A stretch of 64,000 nt of DNA, taken from Aselliscus stoliczkanus. Lineage: Eukaryota; Chordata; Mammalia; Chiroptera; Hipposideridae. The DNA is taken from positions 97,827,187 through 97,891,186 of the forward strand of contig CM066732.1 in assembly GCA_033961575.1 (NCBI GenBank), given 5' to 3'. Below are positions 13,501 through 25,719 of this stretch, in pieces. A program made the position numbers and the translations under genes. Below the pieces are notes generated by a model, which did no database searches, was not told the origin of the DNA, and saw only the letters and a program-made list of their open reading frames with translations. Position 1 is the first letter of the stretch; the number at the start of each line of letters is the position of its first letter.

Positions 13501-16500
13501 TCTACCTAGGTCCTCACAAGTTTCATTCTTTTTTTTTTTTTTAAGATTTTATTGGGGAATTGGGGGAGGGGAACAGCATTGGGGAATCGGAACAGACAAG
13601 TTGCTGTCTTTTTGTTCTTCAGTCTAGTTGCGGAGGATGTTGTTTCACTGGCCCATGTTGGTATCATCATTGCGCTCTTCCCGGGTGAGGCAGATCGGTC
13701 ACCGGCCTCTGGGTGTCACTCACTGCAGCTTTTGGCAGCTCACGCTGGCTGCCAGCCGCTCACGCTGGCTGCTGGCCACTCACTGTAGCCCATGGCAGCC
13801 CACTGCAGCAGGGGCTGCAGCTACACCGTCGCCGGGGCTCGCACGGCCCAGCTCCAGGTGGAGCTGTTGTTAGCTGTAGAGGGCAGTGTCACTGGCCCTC
13901 ATATGTGGGATCCGAACCGGGGCCGCTGGCATCCCCAAACCAGCTCTTAACCAATGCGCCACTCAGCCGGCCCACAAGTTTCATTCTTGTTAGCAAAAGG
14001 AAGCAAGGGAGAAAGGAAAGGTGCCTTAGCTTATTTTGGTTTGACATTGAGCAATGGATTGGAAAATAAGGGAGCAAGGTCCAGTCCTTATTAAGCCCTG
14101 TTCAGAAAAGAAAACAGAAAAAACTATTCTCTAGGCAATGTACTCAGCTACTTAGCTCATTTAAGAATCTATAAGAAATGGTTACACAACGGCATGAATG
14201 TACTTAATGCCACTTGAACTGTATACTTAAAAGTGGTTCAAGTGGTAACACAATTTAAAAAAATAAATAATTTTAAAAAATCTATCAGAAATGTGTAGCT
14301 ATCAGTGGTAGGATGGTGGAAAATCATTGTCTAGCATATGATACCCAGTCAATAATGGCCTGGATACATAAGAAAAAAATATGACATTGGGTGATGGCAT
14401 CCACTGTGATTGTAAAGCAGCACACTGCAGTGGCTAACAGCCTGGGCTCTCGGGTTAAATTCCTTGGGTTCAAACTAGCTGGGTGACCTTGGAAAGGTTA
14501 CTTAAATTCTTCTGAGCCTAGGTTTCCTCATCTGTAAAATGGAGGGAAAGTAGTACAGGTCCGCAGTTCTTACAGTGGATTAAAGATGGCCATTAAATTA
14601 ATTCTTTGTCACCTTCCCCTTCCCTTGAATCTAGGCTGGCCCTGTGACTGCTTAGCCAATAAACAATAACAAAGTTATGTTGTACTAATTCTGGGTTACA
14701 CTTCAAAGAAGTTTGGAGGCTTCTGCTTTGGGAGAGTTTTAAGCTACCATTTAAAAAGTCTGGCTACCATGCTAGAGAAACCACATGGAGAAAACATGTG
14801 GGGAGAAAGGGCCCTGAGACTACAGGGAGAGCATGAAAAGGGAGAGAGCTCAGCCATCCCAGCATCGCAATCGAGCCTCCAGATAGTTCCAGCTCCAACA
14901 TCTGGATAACATCTGGGCAAATTAGGAGAAAGCCCAAGCAACACCAGTTGAGCCTGGAACTATGAGTAAGACAATAAAATGTTGGTTGTTTCAAGTTACT
15001 GAATTTTGAGGTAGTTTTTTAGGCAGCAATAGATAACTGAAACATTCTTTCATTCAAAAATCCTTGGGGGCCAGCCGAGAGGCGCGGTGGTTAAGCGCTG
15101 GTTTGGGTAGCCAGCGGCCCTGGTACGGTCCCACATATGAGGGCCAGTGACACTGCCCTCAAAAAAAAAAACGAAAATCCTTGGGACCAGCTATGTTTGG
15201 AATTGAGAATTTTTCAGACTTTAGGAAGCTCTTACAGTGCATATGCTATATGTTATGCAATAGCTCTAACAGGGCCTAGGGCATAACCAAACACATTTAC
15301 ATTCATGCAGCAAAATGTATGACTATTTACACTAAATGGGATAAACAGGGACTAGAAATAGTCTTATCATGTCAGGTTTTACTGCCAAATGCATCTTGGT
15401 TCCAAATCTATAAAAATCTTCTTGATTTTTGAAATTGTGGATATGAGACTTCTGAACTTGGAGACCCATACTTGTCTCAAAGGGTAAAGATTAACTGAGA
15501 TAATGTATGAAAAGCACGTAAAACAGTACCTGGCACATGGCACATTATGGATTACTATTGTTTAGAATTCTCAGAATTTGGGATCAGGGGTATATTGTAT
15601 ACGAAGATGGGGAGAGCCTGACCTGGTCATAATCCTCAGGGCCAAAGGGTGCATCCTGCTGCAAAATATGGTGCAGTCGAGCTTTTACCCGGTGCTGGCA
15701 GCTGCTCAAGGAATCGCCATCACTGTCCAGGAGCCCATTCATGTTGGCACTCTTCACCATTTGTACCAAAATGGGTGTCAGCTCCCCTTCTAGAGCCAGA
15801 AGGCCCTGGAAGGGAAGCACAAAGTCTGTTACTTTTCTTTCCAGTCTAGTGCAGTCCCCCCAGGCCTACATGGTCTGAGAGACAAAATAAGAGTTAGCTT
15901 GGAGGACTGGTAGAGGTCAAGGGGCCTACCCTCACTAATTATTCTCAGTAGTATAGAATGGGATCAGACATAACAAGAGTCAGCACAAACACACCCTAAA
16001 ATTTACCAACTAGCTCTCCAAACTCCCTGCTTCTCTACCTAAAGGAAGCTGGGGCTGTGAGGGAGCTGTAATGTGCACCTTAGCAAAGGCAGCAGCTGTC
16101 ATCTGGACACGGCCCTCATCAGAAGCATAAATCTTGAGATCATGGCGGAAAGTGCTATGGAGACGAAGCAGCCCACATCCGGGGAAGCCAGCATAGTCAC
16201 CTGTGGGAAGGGGAGGATCAGGAATGCATGCTATAAATACCCACATGTTCATTCCCCCTTCATTTCCCAACTTATCCCCGAATCATCTTATCCCAACCCT
16301 GGTAGGAATTTACACCCCCTAAACACTCACCCTGTCCTCCAGGGTACATGCAGCGAAAAGCTCGGCCCAGCTCCTCAGCCTGAACACGCCCAGCAGGAGT
16401 CAGTTCTCCACCCCACTTTAGTACCAGCAAAAGGGATGGTCCCAGGGCCTCCGGCTGTGGATCTGCAGGAATAAGGGTGGGGTGGGGGGTGGTGAACAGG

Positions 16501-19500
16501 TGTATAAAGAGAATCCTGGGGACATCTAAATATTAGGTCTTTTGAGGAGCCCAGAAAGGTAATCTGGGGTTGAGGTCATCTAAGGATTCAAGAATAAGAG
16601 ATCTGAATGGTAATGAGAAGGGGGTACTGTATCTTACCTTGCCCCTCATTACAGGCTTTTACTCCATGTGGGTAGTAAGTCAACTGCACCTTCCGGTTGA
16701 TGCCTGAGAAGTGACCATACCTGCAGGATAAATCCACAATTTACTTTCTGTCCCAGCACCCACACCTCACTGTTATTGGCTCCCTTTTCCTAGCCCCTTT
16801 CTCACATCTCCAGCACAGACTTCAGCTGTTCCAGTTTCCCAGTCTTCTCCTCGATCTCACCACCCGGTTCTTTCTCTAGTTCCGCCAATAGCAACCGTGC
16901 GATGTCCAGCACCTCCTGGAGGAAATAACAGGGTATCCATGCAGGAGGCCAAGTCCTGGCCAGTTACTCTTTCATCCTGGTCTCTCCTCAAGGCCCCCAA
17001 TTCCATACCCTCTATCTTTCACAAATCACTGCTCCTCCCAGCCAGATTCACCATCTCACCTGTAGCTGCTCAGGCCGCTTTAGTTTTAATTTCCCTGTCT
17101 TGTAGCCACCATGTTTTTCAAATAGACTAAAAAATCTAAAGAAATAAGGAGAAGCTTCAGTATAGGGTAAGGTAGTCAAAGCCTCTGGGAACTGCCCCCC
17201 GGCCCCATCTCCCTCACAAAAAACAACTGTCTAAATTAGAACACTCTTCCTACCTTGGGTGTGTTACTTCCATCTTCATCTTCTGCTTGGGGGTACGATC
17301 CCCATGACGGATAATTGCAATGACACAACGAAGTTCCATCCTAAGACAGGGAGTGCTTTTAGAACCTCTCCTCCATCCCACCCTACACCGCCTCCTGTCA
17401 TTTCATCCTACTTGACATGTCAAAGAACAGAGGGAAAACTATCTGAGATTAGGAATAAAAGGTAGGGTTAAGGAAACTGCCTAGAAGAGACCCAGAATCC
17501 ACTAGTAAGAATGAACAGGGTCAAGAAGTGACCGCTGGTCTGACTTAGGTGCATTAAGTTGGTTACTCTAGATTTTTTTGCTTTTGCTCACATAGTGCCA
17601 GATGTGGTAGGAACAATGGGAATGTCCTCAGCCTCTGTGGGGATGGACCATGGGATCTGGAACTGTGGGGCAAGTTCCCGCATTATGGTGTTCCTAGAAG
17701 GAGAAACATAAAGAAGCTGTGTGAAAATGAATGAACCAGAAGTACACGTATGAATGAAGTGCACAAAAACTAGTATGTTGTAGAAGAATACATTAATATA
17801 AAGTCTAAAAATATGCATGAAAACACCCCCCCAGATTTGTAGTAAAAATATTAATACATATATGGAAATAAAAAACACTAAATTAAGAATTATGGGTACC
17901 TCTGGGTGGGAGGGAAGGGGATGTAATTAGCAAGGGTTATGGAAGGGCTTCAACTATATTCTTTTTTTGTTTGTTTTTAAGATTTTATTGGGGAATTGGG
18001 GGAAGGAACAGCGTTGGGGAATCAGGGAAGGGGAACAGACAAGTTGCTGTCCTTTTGTTCTTCAGTACAGTTGTAGAGGACATCGCTTCACTGGCCCATG
18101 TTGGTATTGTAATCATTGAGCTCTTCTCGGCTGAAGCAGATCAGTTTCCAGCCATTGGACGGCCACTCATGCTGGCTGCCGGCCACTCACGGTAGTTTAC
18201 AGCAGCCCACTGCAGCCCCACTGCAGCCTACGCCGTCGCCGGCAACTCACGGCAGCCCAGCTCCAGGTCAAGCTGTAGTTCACCATCTTAGCTGTAGAGG
18301 GTGCAGCGTCACTAGCCCTCATGTGGGATCCGAACCGGCTGCCCTGCTGCTCAGAGCTCGCGCTCCCAAGCCAACTTTAACCAATGAGCCACTCAGCCGG
18401 CCCTCAACTATCTTCTTAGTATTTTATTCTTAAGTTCAATGGTAAATACATGGATACTCACCATATTCATCACTTCTTAAATATTTTTGAATGTTTTAAA
18501 AATTATGTGAATTTTTAAAAGTCAAATTGTAAAACAGTATTACAGTATGATCACATTTAGTACAATAAACATAGTTTGTTTATACATGGCAGAGAAAGAT
18601 GCTGCTATGTCCAAGACAATTAACTTCTGGGGAGTGCAGTGTTGAGAAGGCAAGAGGGCTGAAAAGCCCTTTCTCAATTTTCCTTTTCCACTTTTAAATC
18701 ATTTTTGCAATATTTAAATTAAAGCAAAAGCTTTCTAACTCTCTTCTCTAAGCTTATTTTCCCCAGCCCAGGCTACTGTGTCCCTTACCCCAGAATCTTG
18801 GCACAGTCATCATAGTATTTCATCGAATTCTTGACAAAACTGAAGCCATTGACGTCGCACACAAAGGAGTGACCATTGGCACGAAGAAGGTCAAAACCAC
18901 AAACTGTTTGCTGCAGAGGAAAGAGGCATGGTGAGAACAAGAGCATAGGGAATAGTCAATGGTATTGTAACAGCTATCTAAGATGTCAGAGGGGTAGCAG
19001 GCGTTTATCACTTTGTGAGGGTTGTAAATGTCTAATCATACTGTTTTGTATACCTGAAACTAATATAAAACAATAAAATTAAATTTAAAAAAATAAAATG
19101 TTAAAAAAGAGAGAGAGCCACTCTTTCTTCCCAGACCTCTGCTCCTGTCTTTCTCCCTCATTCCACAGCACACACCCACCACGGGCGTTCCTCTACCTTA
19201 AAAGCTACGCAGACTTTCCTGGCCACCAACTTTTCCATGGCGGTCAGCATGACTGGATATCGAATTTCTTTCCCTTCACTGTCTCGTTCGACCTTCCCAT
19301 CCAAAGCTGGAGATTTTCTGGCTTCAGCATGGGCATAATCTGGCCCCACCGTATACACCTGCAGGTACATAGCATCACTGAGTACGCCCACAGCTCACCC
19401 TGCATATGAGAAGACAATGTGAGCACTATGTCTGCAGAGTAGCTTTGGACTAAAAAAAAAAAAAAAACCAAAAACCAAAACAAAACAAAAAACCCCTGAG

Positions 19501-22095
19501 TATCAAGAACAAGGAGACTGACATTGTTCTTATTGAGCTCTACTGAAGAATCATTATGAAGGTTTCTCCTTGGGACTCCAGCACTATCATCTAGTCCTTA
19601 ATAAGAAATAACTTACCAATATTACACCATCTGCCATGTCGCCCTTGCCCTTGCTCTGATGGTGACAATATCTACTACCCCACTTGTTATCTTCACCTTC
19701 ATATGAAAGCCACTCACATTCACACTTCATTTTCCATGACCCCTCCATATGCTTCCATTTGCTCCTCAAGCACCCCATCCCAGCCAGACATTTATAACCT
19801 CTTAAATCCCCATAGCCACCATAACCTTGACATCTGTGCCATCTGTTGGCATAAACTCCTCATAGATGTATGACCCTGTCTTTCGGACGCTGCTCTCAGG
19901 AGAGTAAACGCTGCTTCGGCTACCAATCTTCAGAAGGAAAAGAAAGGAAAAAGAAAAAAAGAATGTTGCCTCTTTGTCCCCAAATCCTCCAGCTTCCCTC
20001 CCCACAACTTCATTCTTGTTGTTCTACCTCTGACGCCCCCAATGCTCCAATGTCACCCACACCTTACGGAAAAGGCGCTGGCTTCCTCCTCCAGCTGAGC
20101 TGGGGTAGTAGATGTAAACATTGTGGTCCTCTGCACTCACTGGCTTCTCCACAAAGGGCTTGGGAAAGACAGCTCCATTTACCTCTACGTGGTCTTCACC
20201 TTCTATCAGGTTGCACTCTGAAAGGCAGGTGTGTGGTCATTCCTAGGGCTTAGGTTTGCAGAGTATTTCCAACACCCATTTCTCCAAGTTTTAATCTCCA
20301 TCACCCGCAAATTTCTATGACCATACCCTAGTAATAAATGTGGTAATATCTATGTGATATTTAGATACAATAATATCCATATATGAAAGGCCCAAGGCTG
20401 TGTCCAAAGATCCATGGCTCTTACTATAGCCATATAATCTAATAACCAAAGCGCCACTTAGATAGGTAGTGTCTAGAGGATGGAGAACTAGGCTCAGTCA
20501 CAGAAAGCAAGGCAGGGCAGGCCTGGCCAAGGCCAGGTACTCACCCTCAGGATGCGCAGGGTCACGGTTGAGCACAGCATATCGAGGCAGATCAATACCT
20601 TCCTCCTGCAGGATCCGGTACACCTCCCTCCTGTCACCCCCCGGAATAAATTAGCTGGGAGAGATGGGGAATGGTGACAATGGGGAGAGGCTGGGGATTT
20701 CATCTACTCAGGAATTGCAGGTACCAGGGTGCAGAACTCAAGAGGGTATAGGACAAATATGAACCATGTTTGTTTGACTATCCCTCCCAGAGTGGGTTCT
20801 CTGAACAGGCATGATCTCCAGGCCACCCATCCCACCAGCCAACAGAAAGCTATACCTATCCTGGATGTAATACTGCATTGCCAGGTCATTGATAAGAAAG
20901 GGGTTTCGGAGCTTGGAGTAAGCAACAGCTTTGTCCAGAGGAAAGCCTGGGATGGAGAAAGGAAATAAAGAGACCAAAGAAAGAAAGTGAAAGAGACAGA
21001 GTGAGAAAACATCAAGAGAAATAGAGAGACATATTAAAGCTATTGTCACTGAGCTCCTCTATTCACCCATCCCATCCCTTATCCTTTTGCCCAACTTCCC
21101 AAGTCTAGAATGTCCAACAGGAAAAAGTAAAAAAGAAATTATTTTTAGGGTCCCTCCAGAGACTCTTAGAGCTGTCCTTTACACTACCCACAGCAACTCC
21201 CCCAAGATGTAGGGAAAGCAAACCCCTTTGTAATGCTCTCTGGCATGTCAGGAGGAGCTGAAGTCCTCTTTACTATCTGACAGTAAGAACCTCACTTCCC
21301 ATGCCAGCATTCCCAACACCATTCCTTCCCATTTTCCTTCACAGACTCTAACCTTTGGAGTGGAAAGAAATGAGGCAGTGGCAGGATGGCCAGTTTTCCA
21401 CAGGTTCATTGAGGATCACATCTTCTCCCAGGATAATAACAGTCAGGTAGTCAAATCTGCAGAGTCGCTCTAGGATTTGGGTCATTGGCTTGGACTTGGA
21501 TTTCTTGGTCATGGCACAGATGCCAACAATGATCTGAGGTTCAGGAGGCTAAGAGAGGAAGTGCCGTCAGGAACTGAGGAACTTCCCACCTAGACTATCC
21601 CTATCAGGGAACACTGTCTCATCTTCTTAGGGCACAGAGTTTCTTGCCAGGACTTCAGACCTATGTGGTAAAGGTTGACTCCTAACTTAGGTCTAGACTG
21701 GGGTGACTCTAGGTGCCTATAGAATGGGAGCCTTTCCACAGTAGGAAATGTGTGCTCAGGCGGAAGAGCCAGAGAACCAACAACCACAAAGAGGGGTGAT
21801 CCAACCAATTTCCACTGGCCCTCCCCTTAATCGGGATAGGGCCTGTTTATGACAGACAGTCCATGCATTTGGAAAGACCCATCCAATGAAATCTCAGCTC
21901 CATGACAGCGGTCCCGACACCAAGTTACCTTATTTTCTCTAGTCTTACCACTTCATCCTCTTCATCCTCAAGGAGCTCGCTGTCACTCTCTTCTGTCCTC
22001 ATGCCTATTCCACAGGTGCCCAGCCCCTCATCTCCAGCTCCAAGGAAGAAGTGGGCTGTGGCACTCTCGCCCTCACTGGCCGGCAATGACCACAT
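3836..22095 (-). CDS. PPIP5K1: Diphosphoinositol pentakisphosphate kinase 1 (3' end outside window)
   Basis: PPIP5K1 is a bifunctional cytosolic enzyme. Its ATP-grasp kinase domain adds a beta-phosphate at position 1 of InsP6 and 5-InsP7, giving 1-InsP7 and InsP8, and a histidine-acid-phosphatase-like domain reverses this. I traced 26 coding exons with AG/GT borders and continuous frame, about 1,078 codons; the human protein is about 1,430 residues, so roughly 350 C-terminal residues lie beyond base 1. The protein starts [11 protein letters not shown] at 22095. The kinase aspartate falls at residue 332 ([10 protein letters not shown]) and the phosphatase RHGDR motif at 399-403, exactly the numbering used for the human enzyme. 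The gene reads away from CKMT1. Introns carry many SINEs but no insertion hits an exon. Exon coordinates are given in the three block entries. Confidence 0.97.
5403..5530 (+). mobile_element. Short tRNA-headed SINE (type A)
   Basis: GGCCAGCCGAGTGACGTGG head with pol III A-box and a degenerate B-box, common end GCCAGTGACACTGCCCTC, then an A-rich tail. It is flanked by the exact 15-bp duplication AAGAAACTGAAATTC at 5388-5402 and 5531-5545. Confidence 0.92.
8363..8512 (-). CDS. PPIP5K1: Probable PPIP5K1 cassette exon, polybasic, 150 nt
   Basis: On the minus strand TTCCCCCCACCACCACCGGTCTGATTGCAG precedes 150 open bases ending CACACAG before GTGTCC. The exon is phase 0 at both ends, so it can be included or skipped between the exons at 10353-10517 and 7679-7769 without changing frame. 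It would insert 50 residues starting [14 protein letters not shown], then the basic cluster [15 protein letters not shown], ending THLASCTQ. The CpG-rich, arginine-rich codon content is unlike the surrounding intron. The RGRRRRR run could act as a nuclear localisation or membrane-binding motif; that is inference. Confidence 0.62.
9880..10035 (-). repeat. MIR element, reverse
   Basis: AAAACTGAGGCTTGGAGAAG then CCAAGGTCACACAGCTTCTA is the reverse MIR core. In a PPIP5K1 intron. Confidence 0.7.
10673..17340 (-). CDS. PPIP5K1: PPIP5K1 exon block: histidine-phosphatase-like domain
   Basis: Coding exons in order: 17254-17340, 17060-17135, 16806-16915, 16638-16720, 16331-16462, 16079-16200, 15623-15805, 12847-12988, 12438-12661, 11987-12114, 11663-11777, 11386-11493, 10673-10789. 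The block opens with [20 protein letters not shown], the histidine acid phosphatase signature. It also holds [39 protein letters not shown] and, near its end, [20 protein letters not shown], where the second catalytic histidine motif of the family is expected. One difference from the human protein as I know it is MEVTHPRFF for MEVKHPRFF. Confidence 0.96.
13531..13972 (-). mobile_element. Long composite SINE, about 440 bp, reverse
   Basis: Read on the minus strand it has the type A tRNA-like head to GCCCTC, then a roughly 310-bp body rich in CAGC/GTGAGTGGC units, then GAAGAACAAAAAGACAGCAA and CCCCAATAAAATCTT before the A tail. Exact target duplications CACAAGTTTCATTCTT lie on both sides. Open frames inside are not genes. 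Confidence 0.9.
14205..14282 (+). mobile_element. L1 3' end remnant
   Basis: TGAATGTACTTAATGCCACT through CTGTATACTTAAAAGTGGTT to an A-rich tail matches the conserved 3' terminus of mammalian L1 elements. Confidence 0.6.
14425..14575 (+). repeat. MIR element
   Basis: AGCTGGGTGACCTTGGAAAG followed by CCTCATCTGTAAAATGGAGG is the MIR core in forward orientation. Confidence 0.75.
15069..15173 (+). mobile_element. Short tRNA-headed SINE (type A)
   Basis: Same 90-bp core ending GCCAGTGACACTGCCCTC and a poly(A) tail. It is flanked by AAAATCCTTGGG duplications. Lies in a PPIP5K1 intron. Confidence 0.9.
17592..22095 (-). CDS. PPIP5K1: PPIP5K1 exon block: N-terminal and ATP-grasp kinase domain
   Basis: Coding exons in order: 21949-22095, 21353-21548, 20856-20946, 20545-20630, 20063-20217, 19826-19927, 19197-19358, 18789-18910, 17592-17693. 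Residues 1-49 are an acidic leader ([13 protein letters not shown]). Residues 50 to about 150 form the pre-ATP-grasp alpha/beta domain ([40 protein letters not shown]). The ATP-grasp fold follows, with [20 protein letters not shown], the [20 protein letters not shown] strands and D332 in [10 protein letters not shown]. Exon phases join without gaps. Confidence 0.96.
17964..18404 (-). mobile_element. Long composite SINE, about 440 bp, reverse
   Basis: Second copy of the long family in a PPIP5K1 intron, with the same body, AATAAAATCTT end and tRNA-like head. It is flanked by CAACTATATTCTT and CAACTATCTTCTT (one mismatch). Confidence 0.9.
18955..19110 (+). mobile_element. L1 3' end remnant
   Basis: GTATTGTAACAGCTATCTAA through GTATACCTGAAACTAATATA and an AATAAAATTAAA tail is a typical L1 3' terminus of laurasiatherian genomes. 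Lies in a PPIP5K1 intron. Confidence 0.65.
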
Positions 22096-22117
22096 CCCCG
22101 TCGGAGCACCCACTCAT
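22073..22117 (-). promoter_or_regulatory. uORF overlapping the PPIP5K1 start codon
   Basis: In the first coding exon (acceptor after CCACAG at 22124-22125) the first ATG is at 22117, 22 bases before the main ATG at 22095 and in another frame. It encodes 14 codons and stops at TGA 22073-22075, inside the main coding region. It has G at -3. Ribosomes that use it cannot re-initiate at the main start without moving backward. Confidence 0.6.
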
Positions 22118-23285
22118 CCCGCTCTGTGGTGGAGGATAACCCATTAGCTCAAAACCCAAGCCCAGTGACAGGGGGTGGGGGATGGGGAATGGGGAATGAG
22201 AAAATGGGAGAGAACTACAAGGGAACTAGGGGAAACAGGAAACAAAGCTATGGTGAAAAGGACCAACAGGAAAGGAGGCATGTGGGCTATGATTTGAAAT
22301 GACTAAAGATCCATAAGAGAAAAGCAAGTTATCCTTTTACCTCCCAGTTCATCCCACCCCCAGCCATGAGATTGGTAAAAGGATCAGTAGATGAAACCAT
22401 ACAGTGCTGGCATGTCCCTGATTCTGCCAGCAGGAAACACCACTAACTTCAGTAGCAAATGGGAAAGGCGGTTTCTCATGGGAGGCTAATGTCAATTCCT
22501 AAGAGAAAAGGTTAAAGTGACATTTCAAACTTCGGATTCACTCCAAAATGTTCCTAGCCCCTCTCCACCTCCCCACAGTAGCATTGAACTCGGTGATTTA
22601 ATTCAAGGGCAAAGGAATGAAAGAGCTCAGCTGCTTTTGCCCTTCACCCCATCTTCATTCCTATCACGGATTAACTCAAAAAACATTTATGAAGGGCATC
22701 CTATGTTCTACGCTTCATCACAACATTAAAATTCCCTATGCCCCCATCTCTCCTTCACCCGCTCCATCCTAAAAGACAGATGCCCAAGTCCAGAAATCTG
22801 TTCAAGGAAATAGGTCTGGTGCTGGCTGTGAGGTTGAGAATACAGGCATCCACACAACAGCCCCCAACCAGTTTTCAAATTGAAGTTTCAATGTTCTCTT
22901 TACTGTTTCCTGGTACTACAGACCCAAGGCTGGTCCAGGTCAAGGTCCCTCACACCAGGAGCTATAGATTATGGTCTAGAGCCATAATCAATGAGAATAC
23001 CTAGAGATACTCTTGAGTCAGAACAACTTGGCAGTTCCACTTCTGTATACATACACCTAGAGTAATGATGCTTAATCAATTGTGAATATGCTGTGCAGGG
23101 GGCATTTGACAGGAGACATTTTTGGTTGTCATATTTGGGGTGGGGGGTGGGGGTTCTATTGGCATCTGGTGAGTAGACACCAGGGATGCTGCTAAACATT
23201 CTAAAATGCATAGGATATTCCTCCACAGCAAAGAATTATCCAGTCCAAAATGTTACTAGTGCCGAGATTAAGAAATCCTGTTGTT

Positions 23286-23444
23286 AGGGGCGGCCGAGTG
23301 GCTCCGTTGGTTAAGAGCTTGGTCAAGAGTGTGGCTCTGAGCAACAGGGTTGTCAGTTCAATGCCCAGCCCGAGCTGAGCTGCCAACAGCTGCCAACAGG
23401 TGGCAGGATGGCTCAGCTAAACAAACAAACAAACACACAAACAA
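23286..23444 (+). mobile_element. tRNA-headed SINE (type B)
   Basis: Head GCGGCCGAGTGGCTCCGTTG, middle GCTCTGAGCAACAGGGTTGT, end CTGCCAACAGGTGGCAGGAT, then a CAAA-rich tail. It is flanked by the exact duplication AAGAAATCCTGTTGTT. Confidence 0.9.
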
Positions 23445-24071
23445 AAGAAATCCTGTTGTTGAGAAACTCTTCCACATAAGAAGACATGTGCAAGAATGTT
23501 CATAACCTCACTGCTCGTAATGGGAAAAACTGAAAACAATTCAGATGTCACAAGTAGGAGAATGGAAAATACAACGTAGTGTATACAAATGGCAGCAATT
23601 AAAAAAAATAAATCAAACAACATGTGCAGCTTCCAAATGCAATCCATAGAAATACATATCATACAGTTGTTTGTATAAATAAAAACTATCACATATGTTT
23701 ATGACTGTATACATAATTAGAAGAAGTATAAAAACATAGACTGGAAAGAAGGACATCCAGCTCATGGTAATGGTTAGCTCTGAGGAGAGGGGAGAAGGAA
23801 CTGAGAAGGATTCAAATGGAACTTCACAACTTTACCTATAACATTTATTTGAATTTTTAAAAAATCTGACGCAAATATACAGAAGGTTAACATTTGTTAA
23901 TACTAAATTGTGGGGATATACAGTATCTGTTATTTCTTCCCAAAAATAAAACGGAGTCACACATTAAGTAATTTCCAACATTCTCCAAAAGTTCTCAGAA
24001 ATACTGACCAATGAAAGCCACAAACTCCTTACGTAAATAGATTAACTTAAGTCTATGATAGAGTTTTTATT

Positions 24072-24174
24072 TTTATTTTTTCTGAGGGTAGTGTCACTGG
24101 CCCTCATATGTGGGACCCAAACCGGGGCCGCTGGCTTTCCAAGCGCTTAACCATCGCACCACTCGGCCGGCCCC
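24072..24174 (-). mobile_element. Short tRNA-headed SINE (type A), reverse
   Basis: Reverse copy beginning with a T-rich tail, then GTGTCACTGGCCCTCATATG, ending CACTCGGCCGGCCCC. Flanked by ATAGAGTTTTT duplications. Confidence 0.88.
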
Positions 24175-25719
24175 TTATAGAGTTTTTAAATGGCCTTCAG
24201 TAATTACGTTCTGTATTTTTATTTTAAACCCTTCCATTACAAGTGGGATCTGCAGCTTTGATTAGAAAGTTAGTTAACCTTTATATAGACCTTGACCTTT
24301 CCAGTCTTCACCATCTGCTCGTCTCCCCTGCTTAACCACCATGGGGACACAACATGCTCCTTAGACATTTCCAGTTGTGCACTGGAGGCCTTATATATAC
24401 ATACACATGCCCCTCGTGATTAAGTCTATTTCTTTGAACTCCTTTTTTGTGACTTGACCCCATTTCTATGATTTGTGGCATTCCCAAGGTCCCCGTATAG
24501 TTTAAGCAAGCAGCATTTTGTTGCTCTCTTTATCCTCTCTCTGAAGCAGGACCTTTCGTTCATGTCTAAAATTCCTAACCTTTCACTCTTTCTTCCTCAT
24601 TAAATCCTTCCTGGTTTTCTACTGAATGTACAGTCTTGTTCTTGTAATTCTATTACAACACTATCACAGAGGATGGTAATAGAATGGGGAAGGACAGTCT
24701 GTTTGCCAGAGAGATGAAAGATCTAAATTCATAGTAAACAAAGCAAAAATAGAAGCCTGACAGAAATAGCTATGAAATAAGCCAAGATTTATTTAGATGT
24801 ACCTCTGGGAGAAGCTGGGGTTTAATGCGGTGTTCCAGGAGCCATTCCCGTTTTCAGTCCTCCTCTCCCTATTCCCTCTCACCCAATACTTTGTTGCAAA
24901 AGAAAAGAAAATGTCAGGCTCTACATAAGGTTAAAGGGCATTCTGACTCTGGCCTGAATCCTTCCAGAAGGAAAAAAGGAAGGGAGGGAGGAAGGAAGGA
25001 AATAAGAAAGGAAGGATAGAAGGAGTCAGCAGGTGGGTAATCTTCTCAGGAATATCTATGTTAAATAAGATCTGGAGAAGGGGGAGAAGGGAGGGTAAAT
25101 TGTGCAACTTTTTTATCCTTTAGAAGTTAGGGCTTCTTGCAGTAGTCCTCTAACTTCCTTAATCACCATGCATTTGATGGAGGGCTCCAACAGGGGTTAA
25201 GGGGGAGACAGCAATACTAAGCCAGGCAGGAATCATTCCAACACAGTAAAGCTCCTCAGGCCATTAACACTATCTCCTTCCCACCTTCTACCGTGGACCC
25301 CTTAGTTCCATCTTGATGCGATTTTTAATCCTCCATACATATCCTTACTCTGACGCTGAGGGTCTGTGCTGAGATGCCCTGTTCTTAGTTGTCACCTCCC
25401 TCAGGCTGCCTTCTTTCCCCAACTTGCAAAAACGACTCTTCCTGCACTTCCCTAAACCACTCCCAGCACTGAGTGCTGCCCCCTTCCCCTATCACTGATC
25501 AACTAACCCAATTAATAATCCAACTAACGTCACCCTCACCGGTTCCCCAGCACGCAACAGTCTTTCAAACCCTCCGATGAGTCACCACACTTGGGAACGT
25601 ATTTATATGGAAGCCTCGGCGATCCCGAGGCTGCCCGAGACCCACGCTTTCCTCGCACTGCCCCTCGCTCCAGACTCACCGTCTCCTCTTTCTGCAATAA
25701 CCCCTGTCTCCAGCTGACC

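Larger units (their letters stand above)
22124..25719 (-). other. PPIP5K1: PPIP5K1 intron 1 body
   Basis: No coding exon recognised. The stretch contains a SINE at 23286-23444, a SINE at 24072-24174 and a purine-rich GGAA/GGGA simple stretch near 24965-25020. An additional small 5' UTR exon could be hidden here and would not be visible without transcripts. Confidence 0.6.

Noticed and set aside
13552..14069. Overlapping plus-strand frames of 78 to 118 codons
   Set aside because: They lie in a reverse long SINE and its flank, with no protein family features.
23286..23360. Candidate tRNA gene in the type B SINE head
   Set aside because: It has exact target duplications and the same layout as other SINE copies, so it is a retroposed tRNA-derived head.
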